Notes: a model not told the origin generated them from the sequence alone. Counted from the stretch's first letter, positions 8,658 through 18,666 are shown. The stretch is 64,000 nucleotides of DNA from Paenibacillus camelliae (GCF_023715345.1 NZ_JAMBNY010000001.1:868001-932000); one strand, 5' to 3'. Numbers and translations are program-made.

Positions 8658-10811
8658 TTATAGACTTTGCTTAAGCAGAACTGCCTGAATTTGCAAATAA
8701 GTGATCGAGCTTGGCAGTGCCTCTTTTATGTTGCGTAGCAGGCTTGCATCTACAGAAGCTGTAGCTTCTTGTATCAGCTCTTCTTGCTCCGCATTAAACA
8801 ATCTGGACCAATCCATTGGAAATCCTTCTTCAATTGCACGAAGGATGTGCTTTTCAACGGTTTGCTGGGAAAAGCCTCTTTGCTCTCGAATTTGTTCTAT
8901 CGTTAGGCCTGACATAAAGGACTCATATGAAAGCAAATAGCTTGGCTTTTTATCTGGGTCAATTACAGCATGATCCTGCTCTATCGTCTTAGCAGATGAG
9001 ACTTGAATATGCGCCTCCTTCGTCGCTGAGGAAGCTTGCTGCCTGAACGGTTGTACTATTGCGATAATATCATCACCGTATTTTGTCGCCTTCGCCTGAC
9101 CAATTCCTTTTACATTCATCAGCTGCTCAAGCGACGCAGGTGCGGCTTCAGCTATTAAACGGAGCGTAGCATCAGAGCAAATCATAAATGGTGGAATTTG
9201 TTCGAGTGCTGCTTGCTGTCTGCGCCAATCCTTCAAAGCAGCAAAAATTGGGGATGCATCCTGCGATGAATTGCTTAGTAGCTGCTTCACTTTGCTGCGT
9301 CTACGTTGCCATACCTGCTCTTTCCCTTCAATGACATCGCGAGCTCGTTCTGCTAAGGAAACAACTGGATATTGCCCAGAGCTTAGCTGTAAATATTGCT
9401 CGGCTACAAGCCAGTTCAGCCATTCCACAATTTCCTTCTCTGGAGCTTGCTTCATTAAGCCATAGGTTGATAATTGCTGAAGATTTGCGCCAAGCAAACG
9501 CTTGTCTGATGACCCCTTGAGCACCTTGGCAACCATCGTTACACCGAATCTGCCTCGCATACGAGCAACGCAGGACATGGCCATGAGCGCATCCTGAGTA
9601 CGGTCAACCTTCTCGCTAGTATCGAGACAGCTGCTGCATTTTCCACAAGGCTCAACCGACCGTTCACCAAAATAATCGACGATAAATTGTTGCAGGCATG
9701 AATCGGTACGACAATAGCTGGTCATCTCATGCAGCTTGCCCGCTTGAACCGCCTTACGATTGTCATCGCCCATACCCTGCTCTATTAAATAACGATGAAT
9801 AAATAAGTCACTTGCATCAAAAAGCAAAATACATTCACTTTCATCACCATCACGTCCGGCTCTTCCAGCCTCTTGATAATAGGATTCCAGATCGCCCGGC
9901 ACCTGCCAATGAAGCACATACCTTACGTTAGGCTTGTCAATGCCCATGCCGAATGCGTTCGTTGCGACGATTATTTTGCTCTGATCAAATCGAAACAGCT
10001 CTTGCGCCTCGGCTCGTGCAGCATCCGATAGTCCACCATGATAAAGCTCAACCCTGTACCCAAGCTCGTTGATCCGCTCATATACGGACTCCGCTTCTTT
10101 TCTCGTTGCTGTGTAGATAATACCAGACTGCTCCGTTCTTTCTCTAAGAAACTGAGTAAGAAAGCTCATCTTATTTACCCCAGTAACGACGGACAAGGAT
10201 AAATTCGGTCTGGCAAACCCAGTAACGAATGATGACGGGCTCTGCAGCTTAAGCATCGCCACAATATCCTCTGCCACCTCCTGCGTCGCTGTTGCTGTAA
10301 AGGCAGCGACGACTGGCCGATTATCCATTCTACTAATGGCAAGCGCCAGCTGTCGGTAGCTTGGACGAAAATCATGCCCCCATTGTGACACACAGTGGGC
10401 CTCGTCAATAGCAATTAGCGGGATTCGCATATGCTCAGCAAGCTGCTGGAACATCGGTGCATCGAATCGTTCTGGAGCAATATATAACAGCTCATATTCA
10501 CCGTTAAAAGCCTTAGCTAACGTTTCTCGGTACTGCTGCTGGGATAAAGAGCTGTTCAAGTACGCAGCGGAGACGCCTAATCGAGTTAACGCATCAACCT
10601 GATCCTTCATTAGAGAGATTAAAGGTGAAATAACGAGCGTTGTTCCTGGCAGCATAAGAGCAGGGATTTGATAGCAAACAGATTTTCCTCCACCTGTCGG
10701 CAAAATGGCAAGCGTATCTCTCCCATTCACGATGCTATCTATGATTTCTTCCTGACCTGGACGAAATTGGTCGTAGCCATATATTTTTTTCAGTACTGTA
10801 TGTGCCGACAT
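8658..10811 (-). CDS. recQ: ATP-dependent DNA helicase RecQ
   Basis: 717 residues, ATG after GAGGTATAGCCA. SF2 helicase motifs in order: Walker A ILPTGGGKS at residues 36-44, DEAH in AIDEAHCVSQWGHDFRP, SAT-type TATAT, and the motif VI block QEAGRAGRDG. The zinc-binding domain follows with Cys residues in CRTDSCLQQF and CGKCSSC. A winged-helix RQC region, then an HRDC domain (about residues 515-590, NVKGIGQAKATKYG), then a helix-turn-helix tail (LTIEQIREQRGFSQQTVEKH) typical of Gram-positive RecQ. It unwinds DNA 3'-5' in recombination and repair. First gene of the run that continues into kdgK and fni. Confidence 0.95.
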   Translation of the reverse strand: MSAHTVLKKIYGYDQFRPGQEEIIDSIVNGRDTLAILPTGGGKSVCYQIPALMLPGTTLVISPLISLMKDQVDALTRLGVSAAYLNSSLSQQQYRETLAKAFNGEYELLYIAPERFDAPMFQQLAEHMRIPLIAIDEAHCVSQWGHDFRPSYRQLALAISRMDNRPVVAAFTATATQEVAEDIVAMLKLQSPSSFVTGFARPNLSLSVVTGVNKMSFLTQFLRERTEQSGIIYTATRKEAESVYERINELGYRVELYHGGLSDAARAEAQELFRFDQSKIIVATNAFGMGIDKPNVRYVLHWQVPGDLESYYQEAGRAGRDGDESECILLFDASDLFIHRYLIEQGMGDDNRKAVQAGKLHEMTSYCRTDSCLQQFIVDYFGERSVEPCGKCSSCLDTSEKVDRTQDALMAMSCVARMRGRFGVTMVAKVLKGSSDKRLLGANLQQLSTYGLMKQAPEKEIVEWLNWLVAEQYLQLSSGQYPVVSLAERARDVIEGKEQVWQRRRSKVKQLLSNSSQDASPIFAALKDWRRQQAALEQIPPFMICSDATLRLIAEAAPASLEQLMNVKGIGQAKATKYGDDIIAIVQPFRQQASSATKEAHIQVSSAKTIEQDHAVIDPDKKPSYLLSYESFMSGLTIEQIREQRGFSQQTVEKHILRAIEEGFPMDWSRLFNAEQEELIQEATASVDASLLRNIKEALPSSITYLQIQAVLLKQSL

Positions 10812-10855
10812 TGGCTATACCTCACTTTCATTAAAGCACAAGCTTGTAATAAAGA

Positions 10856-10916
10856 ACCCTGTCTTCCGATTGTATGGGAGCAGCATTTGCGCTACTACGC
10901 ATTGGAATGACAGGGT
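10856..10916 (-). terminator. Possible terminator downstream of mdh
   Basis: An 8 bp inverted repeat (10856-10863 and 10909-10916) extended by an imperfect TTCC/GGAA pairing, with a loop of about 40 bases and a T-rich tract on the minus side. It lies between the mdh stop and the recQ start. Weak. Confidence 0.35.
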
Positions 10917-10953
10917 CTTCCCGATCAATTGGATTAGGTCGTGTCAGACAGCC

Positions 10954-11907
10954 TTAGATACCTAGACCAGCTTTAACAACCTCAATAACCTGAGCTACTG
11001 AAGCGGCAGACTTATCTAGCGCTGCTTTCTCCTCGGTTGTTAGTTCTAACTCAACCACTTTCCCTATGCCGTCGCCACCTAATATAACAGGCACACCCAT
11101 AAAGAGCTCGTCATAGCCGAACTCACCCTCAAGATAAGCGATGACAGGGATAATACGCTTCTTATCCTTAAGGATCGCTTCTGTCATTTGCACGAGTGAA
11201 GCAGCAGGAGCATAATAAGCACTGCCGTTGCCAAGCAAATTAACAATCTCACCGCCGCCAACGCGGGCACGCTGTACGATTGCCTCAATTCGCTCTGCAG
11301 GGATGAGCTTCTCAATTGGAATGCCGGCTACATTAGAATAACGTACAAGCGGTACCATATCATCACCGTGTCCGCCAAGTACAAAGCCTCGGACATCCTC
11401 TACAGAAACATTCAGCTCCTGCGCAATAAATGTACAGTAACGAGCAGTGTCAAGCACACCCGATTGCCCGATTACACGATTCTTTGGAAATCCAAGCGTG
11501 TGGTAGGCTGCGAACGTCATCGCATCTACAGGATTACTCAAGATGATCACATATGCATCGGGACTAGTAGCTTTAATCTGCTCACAGACGGACCGGACAA
11601 TACCTGCGTTCGTCATAACAAGATCGTCTCTACTCATACCAGGCTTTCGTGCAATGCCAGCCGTAATAATGACGATATCGGAATTTTTCGTATCCTCATA
11701 GCTGGATGTACCGATGATCCGTGAATCCACACCCATCACAGGCGTAGCCTCTAGCATATCGAGTGCTTTCCCCTTAGTCGGATTCTCAAGAGGTTCAATA
11801 TCAACCAGCACAACATCGCCAAGCTCCTTTTGAGCTAGCATCAAGGCAGTTGTAGCCCCAGTGAATCCAGCGCCAACAACCGTAATTTTTTTACGTGTAA
11901 TAGCCAC
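10954..11907 (-). CDS. mdh: Malate dehydrogenase (NAD-dependent)
   Basis: 317 residues. The start is GTG at 11907, fixed by AGGAGG seven bases upstream. It is an LDH-like MDH: the NAD-binding [15 protein letters not shown], Arg-containing loop [20 protein letters not shown], and the catalytic [10 protein letters not shown]. It oxidises malate to oxaloacetate in the TCA cycle. In the order citZ-icd-mdh it is separated from icd by a terminator and a two-and-a-half copy 65 bp repeat that forms its leader, so it may be controlled separately. The second 11 bp arm of that repeat ends four bases before the ribosome binding site. Confidence 0.95.
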   Translation of the reverse strand: MAITRKKITVVGAGFTGATTALMLAQKELGDVVLVDIEPLENPTKGKALDMLEATPVMGVDSRIIGTSSYEDTKNSDIVIITAGIARKPGMSRDDLVMTNAGIVRSVCEQIKATSPDAYVIILSNPVDAMTFAAYHTLGFPKNRVIGQSGVLDTARYCTFIAQELNVSVEDVRGFVLGGHGDDMVPLVRYSNVAGIPIEKLIPAERIEAIVQRARVGGGEIVNLLGNGSAYYAPAASLVQMTEAILKDKKRIIPVIAYLEGEFGYDELFMGVPVILGGDGIGKVVELELTTEEKAALDKSAASVAQVIEVVKAGLGI

Positions 11908-11921
11908 TAATCATCCTCCTA

Positions 11922-12064
11922 AAGCTTTTTAGTTACTTCTGGTGGTACTTCATTGCAACTAAAAAGCCACATCGGAAGCATATGCTAAGCTTTTTAGTTA
12001 CTTCTGGTGATACTTCTCTGCAACTAAAAAGCTGCTTCGAAAGCATATGCTAAGCTTTTTAGTT
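11922..12064 (-). repeat. 65 bp tandem repeat with alternating hairpin arms in the mdh leader
   Basis: Units begin at 11922, 11987 and 12052 (third is only the first 13 bases). Each unit holds a perfect 11 bp inverted repeat, GCTTTTTAGTT and AACTAAAAAGC. Because arms alternate along the minus-strand transcript, each arm can pair with the neighbour on either side, giving mutually exclusive foldings. The last arm ends just before the mdh AGGAGG. The unit also contains the palindrome AGCATATGCT. Confidence 0.8.
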
Positions 12065-12074
12065 GATACATGTT

Positions 12075-12102
12075 AAAGAGAGCCTATATAGGCTCTCTTT
12101 TT
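12075..12102. terminator. Terminator downstream of icd
   Basis: A perfect 10 bp stem (12075-12084 and 12091-12100) with loop TATATA. It has T runs on both sides, and sits 20 bases after the icd stop on the minus strand. It should reduce read-through from citZ-icd into mdh. Confidence 0.75.
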
Positions 12103-12122
12103 GTGCAGATTCTAGCTGCTTC

Positions 12123-13421
12123 TTATGCTAAATGTTTAATGATTTCGTCTGCGAATTGAGAGCACTTCACTTCAGTAGCGCCTTCCATTAGACGAGCAAA
12201 ATCATAAGTTACTGTTTTGTTATTAATTGCAGTTTCCATACCTTTGTAGATAAGATCTGCAGCTTCCTGCCAGCCTAAATGCTCAAGAAGCATAACGCCA
12301 GAAAGAATAACTGAACCTGGGTTAACAACGTCTTTATCAGCATACTTCGGAGCTGTACCATGCGTTGCCTCGAAGATTGCATGTCCTGTTAGATAGTTGA
12401 TATTAGCACCTGGTGCGATACCAATTCCACCTACTTGTGCTGCAAGAGCATCGGATAGGTAGTCACCATTCAGGTTCAGAGTTGCAATAACGTCGAAGTC
12501 TGTTGGACGTGTAAGTACTTGTTGCAATGCGATATCAGCAATCGCATCTTTAACGATAATTTTACCTGCTGCTTCTGCTTCGGCTTGAGCTTTGTTAGCT
12601 GCCTCCACACCTTCAGCTTCTTTAATGCGGTCATATTGACCCCATGTAAATGTTTTATCAGCAAACTCTTGCTCTGCAACTTCGTAGCCCCAGTTTTTGA
12701 ACGCGCCTTCTGTGAACTTCATGATGTTACCTTTGTGAACAAGTGTTACAGTTTTTCTGTTATGCTTAATTGCGTATTCAATCGCAGCACGAGCCAAACG
12801 CTTAGATCCTTCGGAAGATACAGGCTTAATTCCGATACCAGAAGTTTCAGGGAAACGAATTTTGTTAACCTTCATTTCTTTTTGAAGGAACTCGATTACC
12901 TTTTTCACTTCTTCAGAACCAGATTGATACTCAATACCTGCATAGATATCTTCAGTATTTTCACGGAAAATAACCATGTCTACTAGCTCAGGACGTTTAA
13001 CTGGAGAAGGTACACCGTCAAAGTAACGTACTGGACGCAGGCAAGTGTATAGATCTAGCTCTTGACGAAGTGCAACGTTAAGAGAACGAATTCCTCCACC
13101 GATTGGCGTCGTAAGCGGACCTTTAATCGCAACAATGTACTCACGAATTGCAGTTAGTGTATCAGCAGGCAACCACTCGCCAAACTCGTTGAATGCTTTT
13201 TCTCCTGCGAACACTTCATACCATGCAATTTTCTTTTCGCCATTGTATGCTTTTTCAACTGCTGCATCTAGAACACGCTTTGAAGCTTTCCAAATATCGC
13301 GCCCAGTTCCATCACCCTCGATAAATGGGATAATTGGTTGATTTGGTACTTGCAATACCCCGTTATCAATTGTAATTTTTTCACCATCAGTAGGCATTGC
13401 GAATTTTTCAAATAGAGACAT
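12123..13421 (-). CDS. icd: Isocitrate dehydrogenase (NADP-dependent)
   Basis: 432 residues, ATG after AAAGGAGG. The long N-terminal block [13 protein letters not shown] and [13 protein letters not shown], the substrate-binding loop [17 protein letters not shown] with its phosphorylatable Ser equivalent, and [14 protein letters not shown] identify the dimeric bacterial NADP enzyme. It converts isocitrate to 2-oxoglutarate. C-terminal [19 protein letters not shown] carries the nucleotide-specificity region. Length and motifs are normal. It follows citZ by 57 bases, probably one transcript, and ends at a hairpin. Confidence 0.96.
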   Translation of the reverse strand: MSLFEKFAMPTDGEKITIDNGVLQVPNQPIIPFIEGDGTGRDIWKASKRVLDAAVEKAYNGEKKIAWYEVFAGEKAFNEFGEWLPADTLTAIREYIVAIKGPLTTPIGGGIRSLNVALRQELDLYTCLRPVRYFDGVPSPVKRPELVDMVIFRENTEDIYAGIEYQSGSEEVKKVIEFLQKEMKVNKIRFPETSGIGIKPVSSEGSKRLARAAIEYAIKHNRKTVTLVHKGNIMKFTEGAFKNWGYEVAEQEFADKTFTWGQYDRIKEAEGVEAANKAQAEAEAAGKIIVKDAIADIALQQVLTRPTDFDVIATLNLNGDYLSDALAAQVGGIGIAPGANINYLTGHAIFEATHGTAPKYADKDVVNPGSVILSGVMLLEHLGWQEAADLIYKGMETAINNKTVTYDFARLMEGATEVKCSQFADEIIKHLA

Positions 13422-13478
13422 GAATCATTTTCCTCCTTTAAAGTAATTAAATCGATATACATTAGCTATTATAGCAGA

Positions 13479-14591
13479 TTATCGCTCATCAACTGGAATG
13501 TAAGACGCTTGGATTGGTCCAACATATTCAGCACGAGGACGTATCAATCTATTGTTCTCATATTGCTCTAAAATATGAGATGTCCAACCTGATACGCGGC
13601 TAATTGCAAATAGCGGTGTAAACAAGTCACGCGGGATTTTTAGAGCAGTGTACACAGAAGCTGAATAGAAGTCAACATTCGGCTTCAAGCCTTTGCGGCT
13701 TGTTACAAGCTCTTCAATTTGCGTGGACATTTCATAGAGCTCAAGATTACCTATCAAATTACCAAGCTCGAAGGACATCTTCTGAAGATGCTTTGCACGT
13801 GGATCACCGTTTTTATAAACGCGATGACCGAAGCCCATAATTTTTACTTTATTGGCTAATGCATTTTCGATGTAAGCCGTTACATTATCTTTGGAGCCAA
13901 TCTCCTCAAGCATAACCATAACCGCTTCATTCGCACCGCCATGCAATGGTCCTTTTAATGCGCCAATAGCAGAGGTAACCCCTGAATATATATCAGATAG
14001 AGTAGCAACTGTAACACGAGCAGCAAAGGTAGAAGCATTGAGCTCATGATCGGCATGTAGTACAAGTGCTTGATCCAATGCCTTTACAGCAATATCAGCC
14101 GGCTCTTCACCAGTTAGCATGTATAAGAAATTATGAGCAATGGAAACTCCTTTTTTCGGAGCAATCGGCTCTTTACCTTCACGGATACGAGCAAATGCTG
14201 CAACGACTGTTGGAAGCTGGGCTTGTAATTTAATCGCTTTCAGTTGGTTCGCTTCGGTAGACATATCTCCGCTTAGCGGATCATAAAGCGCCAGGCTTGA
14301 TACTGCTGAACGAAGTGCTGCCATAGAATTTGTATTCGCAGGATATAGCTTAATCGCCTCAATGACTTCGTTCGGAATTGCAGCAAACTCATCCAGCTTT
14401 TGCTGTAATTCAGCGAGTTGATCGCGACTTGGCAATTTACCGTACCACAACAAATATGCTACTTCTTCATATGAAGCCTTTTCAGCAAGTTCGTCGATGT
14501 TAATACCACGGTATGTTAAAACCCCATCAATGATAGAACTGATAGAGGATTGCGCTGCTACAATACCTTCAAGACCTTTTGTTGCTGTCAT
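13479..14591 (-). CDS. citZ: Citrate synthase
   Basis: 370 residues, ATG after AAAGGAGAGGG. It is a short Gram-positive type II-like citrate synthase. Catalytic residues are visible: His in LHADHELNAST, His in GFGHRVYKNGDPRA, and Asp in the C-terminal NVDFYSASVY block, with GALKGPLHGGANEAV. It condenses acetyl-CoA and oxaloacetate. Start of the citZ-icd(-mdh) TCA cluster. A 2-methylcitrate synthase is a less likely alternative given the TCA context. Confidence 0.93.
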   Translation of the reverse strand: MTATKGLEGIVAAQSSISSIIDGVLTYRGINIDELAEKASYEEVAYLLWYGKLPSRDQLAELQQKLDEFAAIPNEVIEAIKLYPANTNSMAALRSAVSSLALYDPLSGDMSTEANQLKAIKLQAQLPTVVAAFARIREGKEPIAPKKGVSIAHNFLYMLTGEEPADIAVKALDQALVLHADHELNASTFAARVTVATLSDIYSGVTSAIGALKGPLHGGANEAVMVMLEEIGSKDNVTAYIENALANKVKIMGFGHRVYKNGDPRAKHLQKMSFELGNLIGNLELYEMSTQIEELVTSRKGLKPNVDFYSASVYTALKIPRDLFTPLFAISRVSGWTSHILEQYENNRLIRPRAEYVGPIQASYIPVDER

Positions 14592-14650
14592 CGTTCCCTC
14601 TCCTTTATTATTAAGAATGAATTAATAGAGCCTATTGTTCAACCTGAATC

Positions 14651-14680
14651 ATCAAAATTAATCATATAGGATTTTGTCAA
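14651..14680 (-). promoter_or_regulatory. Candidate citZ promoter
   Basis: TTGACA (14680-14675, minus strand), 18 bases, then TTTGAT. The -35 is perfect but the -10 matches only four of six positions. It lies 60 bases before the citZ ATG. Confidence 0.3.
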
Positions 14681-14820
14681 AAAAGTGAACATAAGCTAGG
14701 ATAGAAATGCTTTATCGCCTTCATTGATAAAATATATCAGGTAATTTTTCCATAGCTTGTTTATTATAGCACACAAGTTCTTACGCGCAAAAGATTTCAG
14801 GACAATAAACAGCAGAATCC

Positions 14821-14849
14821 TTGAAAATGCTCATATCGAAAACTAATAA
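14821..14849 (+). promoter_or_regulatory. Candidate sigma-A promoter for ppx
   Basis: TTGAAA at 14821-14826, 17 bases, TAATAA at 14844-14849, 55 bases before the ppx ATG. Motif match only. Confidence 0.45.
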
Positions 14850-14903
14850 CTTTTTAGATATTATGATAAACTATTGAACAAGTCACCGAACTGGAGGAAT
14901 AAA

Positions 14904-16433
14904 ATGTCACAACGCTATGGCATCATCGACATTGGATCAAACTCAATTCGACTCGTCATATATGAGAAAACGGAGCATGGTGCGCATCGGGTAGTCGATG
15001 GCAGCAAGCGCTCCGCACGTCTTAGCAGCTACATCAACGAGCAGGGTGAGTTAAGCCAAGAAGGCATTCATGTGCTGATTGACACACTTAAAATTTTTCA
15101 ACTATTAGCCAAGCAGCATCAGCTAGAAGAGCTTGTGCCCATTGCGACAGCTGCTATTCGCAATGCTGCTAACCAAGCAGACATTGTCATGCAAGTAGAA
15201 CAAGAAACCTCACTTCATATAAAGATACTATCTGGTCTTGAGGAAGCTGAATATGGTTTTTTAGGTATGATCAATTCTATTTCTGTTCAAAGTGGTTTTT
15301 TGCTAGATATAGGCGGGGGTTCATCTGAGCTTACACTATTTATTGATCGTAAAATTATTCATAGCTTTTCCTTTCCATTTGGTTGTGTAAGTCTAAATAA
15401 GCAATTTGACAGCAAGCAAGGACTAAATGACATTGAGCTCACTCAGCTTTACGAGGAAATCGAAAGAGAGCTCGCTAAGCATGATTGGATTGCAGGCTAT
15501 AAGCATCTACCTCTAGTTGCTGTTGGCGGTACGGCGCGAGCAGTCGGCAAAATCCATCAAGCATCCATTGACTACCCGCTTGCTCAAACTCATAATTATC
15601 CAATGTCGGATGCAGATGTTATGGAGCTGTTCAATCAATTGAGGGCTTTGCCTCAGGACAAGCGAAAAAAGACTAACGGACTAAGCAAGGATCGAGCAGA
15701 TGTTATCATTCCAGGTCTTGCAATCTTAACGAAAATATTTCAATATACTGATGCTGAGCGTTATGTCATTTGCGGGGCGGGACTCCGAGACGGAGTGTTT
15801 CATAAGCTGTTTTTCCCAGAGCAGCCGCTACACAATAACCCGCTTGAATACAGCATAGAAAACTTAATCGCGCTGCATACTGCCCTGCCGCGTGCTCATA
15901 CGGATCACATTAGTGCACTAGCAGATCAGCTGCTGTCCATTCTTATGAAGGATGACCCAAGCAGGCAGAGCTACGCGCTATATTTGAATGCTGCAGCACG
16001 GCTTTATCGAATCGGCGCAACGATCGAATACTACCAGTTTGCAAAGCACACTTTTTACCTTATTGTGCATTCGCATCTAAATGGACTTTCGCATAAGGAG
16101 ATATTACTCGTCGCTGCCATCGCTTCGTTTCGCAGTAAAGGCAAAGCGAAGTCAGAGCTTAAAGGCTACAGCAAGCTGATCTCTCAAGAGGATCTAGATA
16201 CAATATCGCGGCTCGGATACGTGCTGCAGCTCGCTGCTGCCTTAGATCGCAGCGAAGCACAGAGTATTCAGAGCATGGAGCTTAGTCTGGATCAAGATAC
16301 AATGCATATTACAATCACAGAAGCACAAACGGATATGGAGCTGGAAGCCCACAACGTTGAGGAATTGGCGTCAGACTTCAAAAAGCATTGGGGAGTAAGA
16401 CCGATTTTATCGATAGAGCTTAAACAAAATTAG
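14904..16433 (+). CDS. ppx: Exopolyphosphatase, Ppx/GppA family
   Basis: 509 residues; the ATG at 14904 follows CTGGAGG and is preferred to an upstream TTG at 14874. The actin-like ATPase fold shows phosphate-1 motif GIIDIGSNSIRLVIYE at residues 5-20, the phosphate-2 motif LLDIGGGSSELTLF, and AVGGTARAVGKI. The C-terminal 190 residues are an HD-like helical domain (HNYPMSDADVM onwards). The enzyme hydrolyses terminal phosphates from polyphosphate, or pppGpp in GppA relatives. It is convergent with ppk, which makes polyphosphate, separated by one shared hairpin, so synthesis and breakdown genes are linked but oppositely transcribed. Confidence 0.88.
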   Translation: MSQRYGIIDIGSNSIRLVIYEKTEHGAHRVVDGSKRSARLSSYINEQGELSQEGIHVLIDTLKIFQLLAKQHQLEELVPIATAAIRNAANQADIVMQVEQETSLHIKILSGLEEAEYGFLGMINSISVQSGFLLDIGGGSSELTLFIDRKIIHSFSFPFGCVSLNKQFDSKQGLNDIELTQLYEEIERELAKHDWIAGYKHLPLVAVGGTARAVGKIHQASIDYPLAQTHNYPMSDADVMELFNQLRALPQDKRKKTNGLSKDRADVIIPGLAILTKIFQYTDAERYVICGAGLRDGVFHKLFFPEQPLHNNPLEYSIENLIALHTALPRAHTDHISALADQLLSILMKDDPSRQSYALYLNAAARLYRIGATIEYYQFAKHTFYLIVHSHLNGLSHKEILLVAAIASFRSKGKAKSELKGYSKLISQEDLDTISRLGYVLQLAAALDRSEAQSIQSMELSLDQDTMHITITEAQTDMELEAHNVEELASDFKKHWGVRPILSIELKQN

Positions 16434-16467
16434 CCCAGCACCGCAGCTGCTTTCGCAGCCAATAACA

Positions 16468-16506
16468 AAGAAGCGTAAACCTCGGTGCATGAGGTTTACG
16501 CTTCTT
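16468..16506. terminator. Bidirectional terminator between ppx and ppk
   Basis: A perfect 16 bp stem (16468-16483 and 16491-16506) with a 7-base loop. It lies 35 bases after the ppx stop and about 80 bases beyond the ppk stop at 16585. Confidence 0.75.
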
Positions 16507-16584
16507 AGCGTCGTTATTAGTATAGCTTGCACGTTGTATTTATTATTGCTGTCTCCATTAAACTTTTCTCTCGCAGGACCCGTA

Positions 16585-18666
16585 TTATTGGACGTATTCC
16601 TTCCTGCCCTTCCAACGCTCTACTTGCTGGGACTCAAATTGACTTCGATATGGTATTGCTTCATCAATAGCAACTCTTTCGTATTGACCATTTACACCTA
16701 GCACTCTAGCCTTCACATTATCAGCTAAGTTAAGCTGCAGTATGACAATAAGTAAGTTTTTCAATTCACTATCAAACACGGGACAGAGCAGCTCCACACG
16801 TTTTTCCAAATTCCTTGTCATCCAATCAGCGCTGGATAAGTATACCTCTTCTTCCCCATCATTGTAGAAGTAAACTATACGAGAATGCTCAAGATAGCGG
16901 TCAACGATACTGATTACTCTAATATTTTCACTTATACTAGGTAACCCCGGCCTTAAACAGCAAACACCACGTACAATCAGATCGATATGTACGCCTGCTC
17001 TAGATGCTTCATATAGCTTATCGATCATCTCTTGATTCGATAAGCTGTTCATCTTGGCGATAATTTTTGCTTCTTTGCCTGCACGCGCATGCTCAATTTC
17101 TCGATCAATCAGCTTCAGTAGTCTAGCCTTTAAGCCTGCAGGAGCAACCGCAAAGGCTTCCCAGTCACGGGGCACCGAATACCCTGTGATTTCATTAAAA
17201 AGTGCAGAGGTATCAGATCCGATCACGTCGTTGCTCGTCATTAAGCCAATATCTGTGTATAGCTTTGCCGTGCTTTCATTATAGTTGCCTGTTCCGACAT
17301 GGACATACCGCTTTAGCCCATGCTTCTCTCTTCGTACAACTAGAAGGAGCTTCGCATGTATTTTTAGTCCGACCAAGCCATATACAACGTGACAGCCTGC
17401 TTTTTCTAGCTGCTTAGCCCATGCAATATTGTTTTCTTCATCGAAACGAGCCTTAAGCTCCACGATGACGGTCACTTGCTTTCCTGCCGCTGCTGCATAT
17501 TCAAGCGCCTTTACAAGTGAAGATTGACCGCTAACCCGATACATCGTCATTTTAATAGCTAGCACATCAGGGTCCTTTGCCGCTTGCCATACGAATTCAT
17601 TGACAGGCTCAAAGGATTCAAAGGGATGATGCAATAATACATCTCGCTCTGCGATGACACTCATAATGTCCTTATCCTCATCAAATTCAAATGGGTAGAT
17701 CGGATCAAATTTTTTGTAGCGCAGCTGATCGTGACCATTCACCATGCTGGAAAGCTTCATCATAAAGCTTAAATCAAGCGGCCCGTCGATCATATATAGT
17801 CCTTCCTCAATCTCAAGCTCTTCCTTAAGCACCTTCAATGCATAGGCATCAATGTCGCACTCTACTTCCAGTCGAACTGGATTCCCCCATTTTCTACGTC
17901 GCAGCTCCTTCTCAATCTCCTCAAGCAGGTCCTCGGCACCCTCCTCATCAAGTGATAGGTCCGAGTTACGAGTTAGACGGAACGGGCTAACAGACTCTAC
18001 TTCATAGCCTGTAAACAACGAGTCAATGAAGGTCGTAATGATGTCCTCAAGCAATATAAATTCCTGTTTTTTACTATTGCTGCGGCTTGGAATGGCGAAG
18101 CAACGAGGAAGAATCGATGGAATCTGGATGATTGCAAACAATGGCTCACAGCCCTCTTCCTCTTCTCCCTCCATACGCAACGTAACTGCAAGGTACAGCT
18201 CCTTCGTGTGCACATGAGGAAAAGGCCTGCTTTGGTCAACTGCCATTGGCGTAATTACAGGAAAGACAATCTCATTATAATAGTCAGCAATTGCCCTTTG
18301 TGCAGTTATGGTGAGCTCTGAATACTCACGTATAAAAATACCTTCTTTACTTAAACACTTTACGATTTCTCGATACGTTCGATACTGCTCGGTAACCATG
18401 TCTTTGGTCCGCTTTTGCAACCTTTTCCACAATCCCGATGGAGAGTAGCCCGTGAAATCCATTTTCGTTAAACCCGCTCGAATCTGCTCATGAACACCAG
18501 CCACACGTACACTCATAAATTCATCTAAATTACTTGAAACAATGGATAAAAACTTTGCTCGCTCAAGAAGTGGATTTCGTTGATCCTGCGCCTCTTGCAG
18601 CACTCTGCGATTAAATTCTACCCAGCTTAGATCTCTATTTAAATAGGCTGATAATTGCTTCGTCAT
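16585..18666 (-). CDS. ppk1: Polyphosphate kinase 1
   Basis: 693 residues, ATG after AGGGGGAACGTTC. Full PPK1 architecture: N-terminal helical domain starting NRDLSWVEFNRRVL (residues 9-22), head domain, and two C-terminal phospholipase-D-like domains. The autophosphorylated His lies in VGLKIHAKLLLVVRRE, and the second catalytic His in YLEHSRIVYF. Metal and phosphate contacts include ELKARFDEENNI and HVGTGNYNESTAKLY. It polymerises the gamma phosphate of ATP into polyphosphate, peripherally at the membrane. Convergent with ppx. Confidence 0.96.
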   Translation of the reverse strand: MTKQLSAYLNRDLSWVEFNRRVLQEAQDQRNPLLERAKFLSIVSSNLDEFMSVRVAGVHEQIRAGLTKMDFTGYSPSGLWKRLQKRTKDMVTEQYRTYREIVKCLSKEGIFIREYSELTITAQRAIADYYNEIVFPVITPMAVDQSRPFPHVHTKELYLAVTLRMEGEEEEGCEPLFAIIQIPSILPRCFAIPSRSNSKKQEFILLEDIITTFIDSLFTGYEVESVSPFRLTRNSDLSLDEEGAEDLLEEIEKELRRRKWGNPVRLEVECDIDAYALKVLKEELEIEEGLYMIDGPLDLSFMMKLSSMVNGHDQLRYKKFDPIYPFEFDEDKDIMSVIAERDVLLHHPFESFEPVNEFVWQAAKDPDVLAIKMTMYRVSGQSSLVKALEYAAAAGKQVTVIVELKARFDEENNIAWAKQLEKAGCHVVYGLVGLKIHAKLLLVVRREKHGLKRYVHVGTGNYNESTAKLYTDIGLMTSNDVIGSDTSALFNEITGYSVPRDWEAFAVAPAGLKARLLKLIDREIEHARAGKEAKIIAKMNSLSNQEMIDKLYEASRAGVHIDLIVRGVCCLRPGLPSISENIRVISIVDRYLEHSRIVYFYNDGEEEVYLSSADWMTRNLEKRVELLCPVFDSELKNLLIVILQLNLADNVKARVLGVNGQYERVAIDEAIPYRSQFESQQVERWKGRKEYVQ

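Larger units (their letters stand above)
14592..14903. other. Intergenic region between divergent citZ and ppx
   Basis: 312 bases without a gene. It is AT-rich and holds candidate promoters for both genes (listed separately) and a short palindrome TGATA-N5-TATCA at 14725-14739, a possible operator. No longer ORF or RNA structure was seen. Confidence 0.6.

Noticed and set aside
12519-12986. 155-codon frame antisense to icd
   Set aside because: Shadow of the icd coding strand; no start signal and cysteine/phenylalanine-rich composition typical of antisense frames.
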